NCBI GenBank assembly: GCA_963576475.1 | Contig: OY754981.1 | Span: 32,154,132-32,218,131, forward strand | Direction of reading: 5' to 3' | DNA: 64,000 nt | From: Molanna angustata | Lineage: Eukaryota > Arthropoda > Insecta > Trichoptera > Molannidae | Shown: in pieces, positions 45,657-64,000 of the stretch | Numbering within the stretch: the first letter of the stretch is position 1 | Layout: every line of letters starts with the position of its first letter | The notes under the pieces: model-generated | The model's input: the letters and a program-made list of their open reading frames with translations, nothing else | Databases searched by the model: none | Told to the model about the DNA's origin: nothing | Made by a program: the position numbers and the translations under genes

Positions 45657-45962
45657 TCATGAATCAACCTTTTCTTGAGATGGTTTGGTCACATGGGGAG
45701 AATGAATAAGGAGCGCCTGACGAAGAGAATATACAGAGCGGAAAGGAATGGAAGGAGAGGTCGAGGACGCCCATGGATGGCACGACCATGTGAACGATAT
45801 TCTGAAAGACGGAAATGTTAGAAGTGTGAGCAATAGACGAACATGTATGAAACGATGCATGAATGTGGACGAGACGAGGGATGCGTGTCAGGATAAAAAA
45901 ATGTGGCGTTCGGTTCTCTCTGCCTACCCCGCAAGGGACATGGCGTGATGGTATGTATGAAT
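45657..45962 (+). pseudogene. LINE reverse-transcriptase C-terminus with 3' tail
   Basis: Frame 1 reads LRWFGHMGRMNKERLTKRIY then GRRGRGRPWM. After one frameshift near 45750 it continues NRRTCMKRCMNVDETRDACQ then MWRSVLSAYP. This RWFGHxxRM ... GRGRP ... WRSVxSAYP sequence is the C-terminus of a widespread insect non-LTR reverse transcriptase. The tail CTACCCCGCAAGGGACATGG recurs at 3600, 12080-12480, 29700 and 57200. It is the best-preserved copy here but is broken. Confidence 0.82.
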
Positions 45963-45965
45963 CAA

Positions 45966-46155
45966 CCTGGGGGGCAAGTCTGGTCCAACCGGCAAAATCA
46001 AAACCCTCGTCATTACCCATATCATGGATATAATTATCATATGGAGTTCTATGACATCTAAAGATATTGTAGAACTCCATATGATAATTATATCCATGAT
46101 ATGGGTAATAACGAGGTTTTTGATTTCACCAGTTGGACCAGACTTGCCCCCCAGG
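45966..46155. mobile_element. 190-bp near-perfect hairpin element
   Basis: CCTGGGGGGCAAGTCTGGTC at the left and its complement at the right, with arms of about 86 bp and very few mismatches around a loop of about 18 bp (GACATCTAAAGATATTG). Located directly at the end of the LINE tail. No coding potential; the class is unknown. Confidence 0.82.
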
Positions 46156-48250
46156 TTATTCTTTAGTAGAAGTGATGTATCAATCTATATATGAATATGT
46201 GAAGAGAAAACTTGGGACTCCTAGATTTGGCATATTTCACATGGAGAAGAACTGCAGAAAGTTAATATTTATACATAATGTGTTATTACATTAGTAAATT
46301 AAATTGAATAAAAATATATTTCACATCAAACCATTGATTGTTTTCCTTAGAACATGAATGATAGGGGAAGCCTAACTTAATAGCAAGAATAGTATTTAAA
46401 ATAGTAAAAAACTCAATTGGTAGATTTTCATATTCTCTTTCAATTGAAGTAAAAATCTACTTCATAGGTCTTGTAGTATTTAAGTTACTTACAATACAAA
46501 AATAAAAAAAGGTGTAACCGACACCCTCTCGAGTGCCTATCACAAAGTTTCAGAAGGGGGTGGCTCGCCTTTTCACCAGGGCGCGTCGGTGAGATCACCA
46601 CAATACCTCGGCGATACACGGTGGCATGTACCGAAGAGGGGAGATAGAAGGCTCTGCTCGTGGTCGTGCAGTGAAATTTTAGTAGGTACAGCTACAACAG
46701 TAGTCCAAATCCAAGCAGGGTCAATCAGCAGTATCAAAGCAGATCCAATCCAATGTCAATCAAGTCCGTGAAGTACAAGCCAAGCAGTCAGATATGTAGA
46801 AGTGTAGGTTTCTTGAAGAGATAAAGGAAAAGCGGTCGTCAAGGCGTACAAACAGTTTATTTATTTAACAAATGGTACAAGTATTTATACATAAAGAAAT
46901 AATACAGTTAGGAATTCCGTCGCTAATCGGCCGGCAGAGCACGACATTGGCGTTGACAAACTATTGCTATTTAATTATTTTTCACTTTTATATATTTATT
47001 TATTTTGGCGGCGTTTTTCTTGTCCGTAACCAGAGGGTTTTACAAAAACTAAATTTACAAGAAAAGTATTAAACAAATTCTAAAAACTCATGCAATAGAA
47101 TAAAGATGTAAATACAAACTGTTGTTTTACTTCAAAGACGTATCTTTTAAGGGTACTGGGGAAAAGATTTTCAAAATATATATAGCCTCTTAAATATACT
47201 TGCTTAGTAGTAAGCTACTGTGACCAAAATATTCAAATAACCGAGATAGTCATTCTAACGTATCCCTACTCTTTCATGCTTACGTTTCAAATATCAATTT
47301 TGAATTCAAATTTCAGAACATGTTAAAGAAAAATACCTATTATGAAACAATATAAATGATACTTAAAAAAATACACTTTGCAATGTGTGAAAAAAAAATG
47401 TATCCCTTGATGAATCTATGATGTTTTTATCAGACTTTTCAAACTTAAAAATTTAATGAATTACCTACGGTCGAATTTTAAGCTCTGTGCGGTCACTAGT
47501 CATAATAATGATATGTAGAGTATGTAAGTATATATATAAAACCATATTATATAGCAACATTTTTTAATGGGTAAAGATAAGCATGCAAAGTTCCGCATTG
47601 TACAGATTGTTAACGGATTTTAACATTCCTTGGAATGTTTTATACCAACATCTTGAACTTTTAGTCGAGAAGGAGGGCGATTTGCATGTAAACCAACGAA
47701 GCAAAAGACACAAATTTGTGTTCTGCGCAGCCGGAAGCTCGTTCAAGAACTTTGGCAAAAATTATATAATTCATTAAAGTACGTCCATTGATCTGTATTG
47801 TACGGACTGTCTATATTGCCGATGCCATTGCCCAGAGGCAAAATTCGATGTGTGCCGATGATGCCTTATACAGATTGTTAATCAGTGGATATTTTTACTT
47901 AATTAATATGGTCTCAAGATATCAAGAAGAGTAGTAAATTTAACATGAACAAACCGTATGATAGTTGTTGCGGATACAGTGAATGCATTACCACAAACCA
48001 ATTTGATAAAGTAGCTGATAAAGGACAGAGCTGCGTTTCAAGGGATGCCCTGCAATCTTTTATAAGAGGGTGAATATAAAAAAAAACAAAAAGACAGAAA
48101 TACAATAAAACATTGCATCATTTCAAAATGTAGTTTATTATTTTTTTTATACAAAATTCTGCCATTTTCACGTTTAACAAAACAATAAAAAAAAAACAAA
48201 TTTGCAAACAGTCCAACATTTATGAGGACATTCCAAAACAAAATAACACA
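46156..48250. other. Mostly unrecognised stretch
   Basis: The stretch 46505-46860 is less AT-rich (GGTGTAACCGACACCCTCTC ... GGCGATACACGGTGGCATGT) and may be an old element, but no frame is recognisable. A 64-codon ORF at 47583-47777 (+), beginning MQSSALYRLLTDFNIPWNVL, has non-random composition but no family I know. Otherwise AT-rich. Confidence 0.35.
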
Positions 48251-48251
48251 A

Positions 48252-48399
48252 TAAAAATAATATGTTCCTGACATGTGTGTACAGTAAATAAAAATAATAT
48301 GTTCCTGAAATGTGTGTACAGTAAATAAAAATAATATGTTCCTGACATGTGTGTACAGTAAATAAAAATAATATGTTCCTGACATGTGTGTACAGTAAA
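48252..48399. repeat. 37-bp minisatellite, 4 copies
   Basis: The unit AAATAAAAATAATATGTTCC plus TGACATGTGTGTACAGT occurs four times with one substitution (TGAAATG). Periodic minus-strand ORFs over it are artefacts. Confidence 0.92.
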
Positions 48400-48664
48400 T
48401 TTATTCATTTTTTATATTATAGTATATAATTACATAGTTTAGTCGACATTTTTAATGAAAAGTTATTTACAATAACTTAAAACATATTTCATGTGAATGT
48501 ATATAATAAATCACATAATTTTAAATTTAAAAAGTTTTGTTCTACTTATATCAAAATGATGAAAAAACAATTTTGATACCTGGGCAGTATTTATATCAAA
48601 ATCTAAACCCTGATATTGAAATCAAGTACAGGATAGAAGAGGCCCTCAATTTGTTTAATTAAAT

Positions 48665-49085
48665 AAGGAATCTCCTTTGGAATTATGTCATCAACCTGAA
48701 ACTACGTCAAAAGATGATCAAATGCTACAAATGGTCTGCCCTTCTCTACGGTGTTGAGGCATGGACACTCAAGGTTGGTACCGTAAACCACCTGGAGGTG
48801 TTCGAAATGTGGATTCATTGTAGAATGCTAATTATATCCAGAACCGACATGCTAATATTGACAAGAAAGTTGTTCACAACAGTCAAGCTCCGTAAGACTT
48901 TGTATTTTGGTCATATAACAAGAGAGTAACACTTGATGCTTCAGTTGATCATGATGGGAAAGATTGAAGGCCTTAGAAAGGTCATCCTGGCTCCGAAACA
49001 TTCGGGAATGAACTGGAATGAGGCGTATGGAGAACCTGTTCCGATTATCAACGTCAGGGGAGACCCGAAAGGACACATGAAGAAA
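48665..49085 (+). pseudogene. LINE reverse-transcriptase C-terminal remnant
   Basis: MIKCYKWSALLYGVEAWTLK, then VFEMWIHCRMLIISRTDML and LYFGHITRE, a stop, then LMLQLIMMGKIEG. The MIKCYxWSxLLYGxEAWTL ... FEMWxxRRML ... YLGHIxR pattern is a hallmark of RTE-like insect elements. One stop lies at 48927-48929; decayed. Confidence 0.85.
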
Positions 49086-49254
49086 AGAAGATTTCAGTTC
49101 AGTTTGTTTTAAACCACAAATGAGTTTTTTGATTCAACAAAATAATCATAAAGAAGAATTGTTTGCTTCGAAACTGGTTGTATCAAAAACTCATGGTTTA
49201 GAACAAAATGAATCGTAATAAATAACTTGTTTAAATTACATATTTTTTTTATAT

Positions 49255-49340
49255 TGCTTCTCAGGCAACTAACAGGTACTATGTCAAATATTAATTTAAC
49301 ACGCACCCAATAACAAGTTGCCACATTATGGAGATACGAA
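49255..49340 (-). repeat. Second SINE family, tail fragment
   Basis: GGCAACTAACAGGTACTATG ... CACGCACCCAATAACAAGTT matches the 14985 copy closely. Confidence 0.75.
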
Positions 49341-49718
49341 TACTACAGTTTTAAACAGATTGGATGTTCCTCTGATAAGAATTAAAAGTGAAATGTCAAT
49401 TTTTATGTGATCTTGAATCAAAAACAAAATGAAAGCTATTGTTAAAAAACAGGTAAACGAATACTGCATGTTTGTGTGTGAGCTGCAATATTAAAGAGAT
49501 TTTTTTTCATATCTAATTTATTTGCACTAAAATGTTGTAAAGGAATATATTTTACGCTTGCTGGAATATATATTGAACATTTTCATGATAATTTAACAGA
49601 AGCGTTACAAAGAGCAACGCATATAATTGTTTCTGGATTATAACTGTATAATTAATTCTCAAAAACGTATTTTGTTTCAACAACTAAAATTGATAGTTTG
49701 AGTAATCAGAGTACCCGA
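49341..49718. other. Unrecognised AT-rich stretch
   Basis: No gene or defined repeat. Confidence 0.3.
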
Positions 49719-50040
49719 AACATTCAAGTGTCAGATATACCCGAAACTTTCAAGTGTCAGATATACCCGAAACTTTCAAGTGTCAGATATACCCGAAACT
49801 TTCAAGTGCCAGATATACCCGAAACTTTCAAGTGTCAGATATACCCGAAACTTTCAAGTGTCAGATATACCCGAAACTTTCAAGTGTCAGATATAACCGA
49901 AACTAAGTGTCAGATATACCCGAAACTTTCAAGTGTCAGATATAACCGAAACTTTCAAGTGTCAGATATACCCGAAACTTTCAAGTGTCAGATAACCGAA
50001 ACTTTCAAGTGTCAGATATACCCGAAACTTTCAAGTGTCC
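49719..50040. repeat. 26-bp minisatellite, about 12 copies
   Basis: The unit CCGAAACTTTCAAGTGTCAG plus ATATAC has several variants (ATATAACCG, a short GATAACCG, a deleted AACTAAGTGTC). It lies 165 bp beyond the SRP54 stop. All three frames stay partly open, so the 140-codon ORF is not evidence of a gene. Confidence 0.93.
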
Positions 50041-50175
50041 ATTTCACTAAAACTTCCTATGGTTTTAAGGTATTGAAAAATATAGATATGGATTTTAAAA
50101 TCAAATATGTACATTCTTAACCAAAGTTTTAAAAAAAACTTAAATTGACAATATAAACATGTACAAAAACATACT

Positions 50176-50181
50176 TTTATT
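50176..50181 (-). terminator. PolyA signal of SRP54
   Basis: Minus-strand AATAAA, 24 bp after the TAG stop. Confidence 0.7.
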
Positions 50182-50204
50182 TATAATATCGTGAATATAA
50201 AACT

Positions 50205-58489
<8,285 letters not shown>

Positions 58490-59157
58490 TTATTTGTATA
58501 CTATATTTTGATAAAATCTACAATTAACTTCATACGAAATCCAATGTGTTTCAATAAGTCACATAAAAAATTAGCTGTCACTTTTAACTATGGCCAACAC
58601 ATCAATACTCTGAACATAGGTGTAAGTTAGACAAGTTGTCCAACGTTAAATAAAAATTCAAAATATACATGCGCTTCATGGAAGTATAAATTTATTTGAA
58701 AATAGTTTATTTTTTTGTTTTTACAGCCTTCTTCCTGTGTGACATTGTGACAGCAAAGGCTTCTCATACTGCCAGACATCAATACTTGCTACGTTAAAAT
58801 AAGCATTTTAGTTTTTAAGTTCTCGTTCTCGATAGTATGTTGAATTCAAATTATTACTCTTATTAATATTTATTACTCTTCTAAACAATATTTAAAATAT
58901 ATCGTCGTTTTCCTGTCAAATCACAGTCTACCCCTTCGATCTGCTGAACGTATCACACTAGCTATTTCCATTCACAATACAGATTTTTTTTAAACTCGGT
59001 AATCCATCCAAATCGAATGTAATTTGTGATTTTCAGTTCTTATTTCCAAATACAATCAGCTTGATTATGGAATGACCCAAGTAATGAAGCTATGTCATCT
59101 CAATCCATATAAATATTTAAAGGTAAACTAAAAAAAACTTTATTTATCAAACAGTTT

Positions 59158-59330
59158 GATATCTAGAGAAGGAGGAGAAAATACTCGTCCCACGTTGGGA
59201 CGCGAAATTGATATCTAGAGAAGGCGGAGAAAAATACTAGTCCCAAATTGGGACGCGAGATTGATATAAGGAGGCTGGGAAGAAATATATTGGTCCCATG
59301 TTGGGACGCGAAATTGATAACTAAAGAAGC
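59158..59330 (-). repeat. 53-bp tandem repeat with GTCCCA-TTGGGAC core
   Basis: Three full units and a partial one begin GATATCTAGAGAAGG at 59158, 59210, 59263 and 59316. Read on the minus strand each has CGCGTCCCAACGTGGGAC or a close variant. This resembles tRNA-Lys-type primer-binding sites of retroelements (GGCGCCCAACGTGGGGC), though the leading TGG is not conserved. Confidence 0.8.
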
Positions 59331-59479
59331 TGAAAAGCATAATAAAAATAAACATTAAACTCTGCCCCTGAAAATAAAAATCAAATAAAACATAATCGGC
59401 TGCGATGTGCCTGAAAAGACAAATACATACAAATACAGGCATGGTAAAAATAATATATATACATAACTGGAAAGATCTT

Positions 59480-59930
59480 ACCAAACTGCTGGTCTCGTAA
59501 CGGGACTGTAGAGGAAACACTTACACTACATATCACTTTATATTAATTAAAGATAACTTAAAACTAGCTTAAATTCACCCCTCGTTGGTTATATGGACCT
59601 GAAACACACTTATTCACTATTATGCGATTATTTAAGTTATTTTTATTCTTAAAAGTTATTTTTAATAGTAACTTAAACTATCTTAAATTCACCCCTCGTT
59701 GGTAGGTAGAGAACCTGAAAAGAACTTAATCACTACTTTATACAATTAAAAAAAATGCTAAGGCCGTCCGATAGCCTAGCAAACTCGCACTCTCGCACGC
59801 GGGTCTCTACAACTACCGACCAACCACTGACTCCTAACGAATGACAACTCACACTGACAACTACCGAATGACAACTGACTGGCCACAGCAGGGCGACCCA
59901 GCGCCCGTGAAACATGGAGTAGGGGAGGGG
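59480..59930 (-). repeat. Retroelement-leader-like repeat, inverse copy of 33270-33800
   Basis: Read on the minus strand, GCAAACTCGC-type GC-rich DNA (59890-59760) is followed by two TTTCAGGT...ACCAACGAGGGGTGAATTTA units. Then come CAGTCCCGTTACGAGACCAG and TTTGGTAAGATCTTTC. The 53-bp primer-site-like units lie just beyond. It is probably the 5' end of one retroelement; no gag or pol is present. Confidence 0.6.
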
Positions 59931-60534
59931 GGGGGGTGGTGGTTAAACTGAAGAATCAATCCGTACCGCCGGGTGCCAACCAAGATTCCAGGAATCTGCT
60001 TGATGCATTTTACATTTTAAATTTATTTTCAATAGAAAAGACAAGTTCCAAATATTCCTTCTATATACTCTTAATTTGTAGATACAAGATTCCGCGTATG
60101 AGCACTCATACATATCATATCATTTACCCCAGCGAGATTCTTTGTTGGCTCGTGAGCGTTGTCCCTTAGGTTGTCCATACGTAAAGAAATTGAAAATTTC
60201 TTTTGGCGACGCCTTCTAGAAAAAAACTACTATTATTCCGCATACACAAAGCCATGACGGTATTCACAAAGCATTATTTTTGAATAAAAAGAATGATATT
60301 GACATAAAGTTTCTACAAAAAGAGAAAAGCTATTTATTATCACAAAATGTTGGCAGAATTGTTTTTATGTTAGAATATAATCTATGGTTTTAAGTTTTAA
60401 CAACTGTCATTGACATGTATTTTAGTTAGGTTAAAAAAGAGATGTTATTAATTTCTGTTAATAATTAATTTATATTAATGCGAATATACTTTCCACGCCT
60501 TCAATAAATTTCCTTTATTTTTAATAATTCTATT

Positions 60535-61508
60535 ATGTCTGGAGCAACAATTTTTAGGTGTAAGTATTTTTCATTGTTAAATGAATATTCCGTGATCTGA
60601 TTTGTATTTTTTTAGTTAAATTATGTATAATAAGTATGTTGTTGATTTTTCTATTGTAATTTTGTCACTTTCAGTTATCCGGCCTCAAAGGTTGCTGAGA
60701 TTTCCATTTTTATCAACACAGTCGAGGCAATCTTCAACTCAAGTTGAACCGAAAAATGCCGAGTTAGAGAAGGGTATGTATTAAGTATATTTTTTATTCT
60801 TGTGTATATGTATCCATCATGATAATCCTTATATTTGCTTATAATGATAATATATTTTCAGCTCCCAGTCCGTTGGTTGACCCCCTGAAGCATCCAGATT
60901 ATTTCAAAGTTCACGATTTATTCACTGTCAAAGATTTATTCGATGCCCGGGTACACTATGGACACAAAGTGGGATCCCTCAATGACAAGATGCGACCATA
61001 CTTGTTTGGATCGAGACTGGACCACTTGATATTTGATTTGGACATCACGGCCGATCATCTGAGACAAGCTCTCAACTTCACTGCTCACATCGCTTACAGA
61101 GGCGGAATAATCTTATTTTTCAACAGAGCAGCTCAAAACTCTTATTTAGTTGACAAAACAGCCAAAGAATGTGGGGAATATTCAAATACAAGGTATTGGA
61201 GAGGAGGCGTATTCACAAATTCAAAATATCAGTTCCAAGCTGTCACAAGATTACCGGATTTGTGCATTTTCTTGAGCACCCTCAGCCCTATACTCACCCA
61301 GCACACGGCAGTGAGAGATGCAGCTAAAATGCTTATACCGACAGTGGGAATAGTTGACACCAACTGTGATCCAAATCTTATTACTTATCCTGTACCGGGT
61401 AATGATGATTCACCAGCTTCTCTCCAACTGTACTGCCATTTGTTCAAGGAAGCGATATTACGTGGTAAAGCCGAGAGAAACAGAGTGTTGGAAACTATTG
61501 TAGAATAG
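60535..61508 (+). CDS. MRPS2: Mitochondrial small-subunit ribosomal protein uS2m (MRPS2)
   Basis: A component of the mitochondrial ribosome's small subunit. Exons: 60535-60559 (donor GTAAGT), 60675-60773 (donor GTATGT), 60862-61508; phases agree and give 256 aa. Residues 1-40 ([20 protein letters not shown], then LSTQSRQSS) are Arg/Ser-rich without acidic residues, as expected of a mitochondrial targeting peptide. From about residue 60 the S2 fold is clear: [70 protein letters not shown], then PDLCIFLS and [37 protein letters not shown]. The usual S2 landmarks (GH, NPK-like region, PDxxxxxS, GIVDTNxDP) are present. Nothing is broken. It is transcribed divergently from SRP54. Confidence 0.95.
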
Positions 61509-61533
61509 TATATTTGTTTATATATTTGTGTGT

Positions 61534-61539
61534 AATAAA
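61534..61539 (+). terminator. PolyA signal of MRPS2
   Basis: AATAAA 26 bp after the TAG stop, followed by a TG/T-rich stretch. Confidence 0.75.
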
Positions 61540-61544
61540 ATGTT

Positions 61545-61955
61545 GTTTAGTCTTTACTTGTTTGTTTTTGAATCGACAAAAATAGAATCATATTAGCATC
61601 CAAACATTTTCTCTTCACGAGAAAGTTAAAAAGGTTCATCAAAATTTATTGTTGACACTCAAACCTAGTATCATACCTTCATTTCTTTCCTCTAGCTGTA
61701 ATTTGTTTTGGTTTACCACACATAATTTTTTCTACTACTATTCAACTTATTGTAATTGGATAGTAAATATAGCGGTTTGCTTTGCTCAACTATTTTATTA
61801 TAAAAGAACCTCTTTAGTGAAATAAATTACCCACCAACACACGTGGAGCTCAGTGTATTGATACCTTCAGTAAATTCCTTTTAGTAGTACTGTTCAACAA
61901 ACTGTAAAAACAAACTCATATATATATTTGGATAAGTCACAACATCCAGCACCCA
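61545..61955. other. Unrecognised stretch
   Basis: AT-rich sequence downstream of MRPS2; no gene or repeat recognised. Confidence 0.3.
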
Positions 61956-61956
61956 G

Positions 61957-62160
61957 GCCTGCTTTTTACCATCGTCGAAGGAATGATTGATGGGGACAAC
62001 TGTAGAGGCCGCCCCAGAAACAACTATATAGACCAGATAATTTGGTGACGTGCGCTGTAGCAGCTACAAAGAGATAAAGAGACTGGCGGACGATAGAGTT
62101 AAGTAGAAAATGGAGTGTTTGGTGCAGACCAATCATAGGATTGTGACCCAGAAGAAGAAG
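61957..62160 (+). pseudogene. LINE 3' end remnant
   Basis: Frame reads IVEGMIDGDNCRGRPRNNYI and DQIIW before a stop. The tail includes CAATCATAGGATTGTGACCC and a (GAA)n run. The EGxIDGxxxRGRPRxxYIxQI pattern is a common non-LTR reverse transcriptase end. Decayed. Confidence 0.72.
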
Positions 62161-62254
62161 ACTCGATATTGTAAACAATATCGAGTAAATGAGAAGGAAG
62201 ATCATTGAATTTGGGTGTTAGTACGAGCATTGTGAATTCCAAATGTATTCTGAA

Positions 62255-62700
62255 ATATAACTAGTTGCATGTAACACATGAGATACAACTGTCGATGGTG
62301 TTAGTATGTATATAGAGTGTAAGAATTTGTAAAAATCCATGTATTTTTTAAAATATAAAAAGTGAACAGGAGAGGTCGCGTTGTAGGCATTTAAACAGAA
62401 ATTTGTCATAAAAATTGTTTTACTTAATAAATTTTTTTGAGATAACGAGATTTGTACAAATTTTCAGCGTTATAGCTTTTATGGTTTTTGAGATATATGA
62501 AAAATGAAATTAAAATTCAAAAGCTGATAACCCCTGATTGAAACAATAATTCTGTGTACAAAAGTTTTGTAGGCCTAAAATTTTAAAAATATTGTCCACT
62601 AATGCATACATTCTCTCACACGGGACTTAGATTAATACTGTCAATTTATTATGAGAAATAAATTCTCTTAAATAAATCAACAGTTTGAAAAAGGTTACAA
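62255..62700 (+). repeat. Diverged copy of the block-B 1-kb repeat
   Basis: AACTAGTTGCATGTAACACA, GATACAACTGTCGATGGTGT, AAAGTTTTGTAGGCCTA and AAATCAACAGTTTGAAAAAG align in order with 18278-19175. The intervals are shorter. This shows the sequence is a dispersed element, not unique to the cuticle duplication. Confidence 0.7.
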
Positions 62701-63059
62701 AAAATAATGTTTAATCAAATAAACTATTTATTTATAAAAATAGATATTTGATTTTTTTCCAATATTTGTATTACATTATACATTCTAATATTTGACAGTC
62801 TTTTTTTAAGGGCAGCAACACCTGTGATAGAAATCAATTTACGTATTTATAAAAAGGTATATATACAATTAACTTAAATTGAAAAGTTATTAGGTACGGT
62901 TGACAAGTACGTCATACGTTATGTGACTTCCCCTTTCTGCGTCACTGGTTATGCAAAATGTTGCTCGTTAAGGGAGCAATTTTTTCACATTTTTTTTGCT
63001 CGTTATGCGAATTACTCATTATGAGAGGGGCTCGTTAAGAGAGGTTCCATTGTACTATC

Positions 63060-63190
63060 ATAATTTCTAATGAAATTTTTTTGAAAAAAAATAATTTAGA
63101 TAGTTTGGGTATTAATAAAGAAAAATATACCTTAACTTTTTGATAACGTTTGTTATAGCCGAAAAACAGTGTTGTCGAAAAACAATAATT
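63060..63190 (+). repeat. Arm fragment of the TTAA foldback element
   Basis: AATAATTTAGATAGTTTGGG and TATTAATAAAGAAAAATATA match 370-420 and, in reverse, 860-910. The TTAA tip is missing. Confidence 0.65.
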
Positions 63191-63900
63191 TTTAATTTTT
63201 TCCGCGGCAACATTTTGACGGAAGACTACTAGCGCCCCTGACGGCGTGAGAGAACGACAAGGAAGCTTATAGCCAACGCGTCAGTGACGCGCTCTCTTGG
63301 CATTCAACTCTGGTGGAAGACGGACGGCTTGTTCTGACGCCGTCATCGGTCGACACATGCTCCCGATGGCGGCCATATTTTCGACGGCGCAGGAGGTCTG
63401 CTTGACAGGACACGTCACGCGCATGGACGCTGATGGTGCCCCAGAACCAAGATGAGGGCATCAACAGGACAGGAGGTTGGAGGCAGAGCGCAGTGTGGGG
63501 CCACCGCGTAGGGAACGCGGCGGCTCGCAGATTGGACCACGAAGGGCAATCCGTGTCGTCTGGAGCGTCGGTTTGCCTCCGGTGAGGCCCCAACTGGTAT
63601 GCCACCTCTGTCGAGATGCGCCGTCATAGCGTGTCGTGGGGCACAGAGCCAGCCATGGGTGACGGTCTGGAGGAGGAGATCAGGAGGAGAAGAAGAAACC
63701 ACGCCGAGTACGACAAGGACCTGCCAGCCTGACGCAGAGGCTGGGCCCCACCGATCTACCGTCACCACGTGGAAGACAGTGACATGCCTGGAGTAAGGAT
63801 GTCGCTGTACCCTGGGACGGTATATTCTGGTCGGCGTCTTTTCGTGTGTTCGCGTGTGTTTGACAGTTCGTTTCGGTAGATGCCACGTGTTTTTATTTGT
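63191..63900. other. GC-rich stretch of unknown nature
   Basis: Base composition changes sharply from the AT-rich surroundings (for example GACGGCGCAGGAGGTCTGCT, GGGCCACCGCGTAGGGAACG). Overlapping ORFs of 60-117 codons exist on both strands, but long open frames are expected by chance in GC-rich DNA and none resembles a known protein. It may be an element end or a promoter and 5' exon beyond the window. Confidence 0.4.
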
Positions 63901-64000
63901 TGTCTGTTGTTTTTTTTTTTATTATTTTTTTATTGCCATGGACCAACTAAACTGATATTTTGAATAAATGCGCCGTACTACTACAATTTCATAGTGTCAC

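Noticed and set aside
47583..47777. 64-codon ORF beginning MQSSALYRLLTDFNIPWNVL
   Set aside because: Could be part of an old element or exon, but no splice context or family match; left as unrecognised.
49698..50120. 140-codon ORF with FKCQIYPKLSSVRY-type repeats
   Set aside because: An artefact of the 26-bp array, which leaves several frames open; the protein repeats shift frame.
59215..59520. 101-codon minus-strand ORF over the 53-bp repeats
   Set aside because: Periodic translation of tandem repeats in a non-coding leader.

Overview
The window is AT-rich, intron-bearing animal nuclear DNA, almost certainly from an insect. The evidence is an RR-2 arthropod cuticle protein gene, a Pao/BEL retrotransposon, insect-type LINE tails, tRNA-derived SINEs, many MITEs and frequent 'taggtaccta' strings. 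The order cannot be fixed by eye; Hemiptera or Lepidoptera are guesses only.

Only three host genes are supported. (1) An RR-2 cuticle protein gene has its main exon at 19820-20533 (+), with a decayed second copy at 42859-43560 (+). (2) SRP54, the GTPase subunit of the signal recognition particle, is complete on the minus strand in seven coding exons (58480 down to 50205, 503 aa). (3) Mitochondrial ribosomal protein uS2m (MRPS2) is complete on the plus strand in three coding exons (60535-61508, 256 aa). SRP54 and MRPS2 are divergent, about 2 kb apart. The rest is repeats.

Layout. 0-16 kb: foldback elements, LINE tails, a SINE split by a hAT-like element, and three strong minisatellites. 16.6-44.8 kb: a tandem duplication of a three-part unit A-B-C, where C carries the cuticle gene. 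Copy 1 is compact (A1 16575-17700, B1 17700-19280, C1 19281-21885). Copy 2 has been stretched from about 5.3 kb to about 23 kb (A2 21886-22772, B2 23880-27411, C2 34730-34780 plus 42571-44803). The stretching is due to an 1,091-bp hAT-like element, a 1.9-kb insertion, a 7.3-kb repeat-rich block and a 7.8-kb Pao/BEL retrotransposon. The BEL element is young, with LTRs identical over 380 bp. Its gag region is itself split by a 1,426-bp terminal-inverted-repeat element with an exact 8-bp target duplication and an internal array of 160-bp hairpin units. The C2 cuticle gene has an in-frame stop in its chitin-binding domain. 44.8-50 kb: LINE tails, a 190-bp perfect-hairpin element, SINEs and short tandem arrays. 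50-58.5 kb: SRP54, whose large last intron is full of Harbinger-like DNA transposon remains. 58.5-64 kb: a retroelement-leader-like repeat, MRPS2, another LINE tail, a diverged B-block repeat and an unrecognised GC-rich end.

No operon, CRISPR array or new enzymatic system is visible. What is worth pursuing is the layered transposition history and the unusual TIR element inside the retrotransposon.
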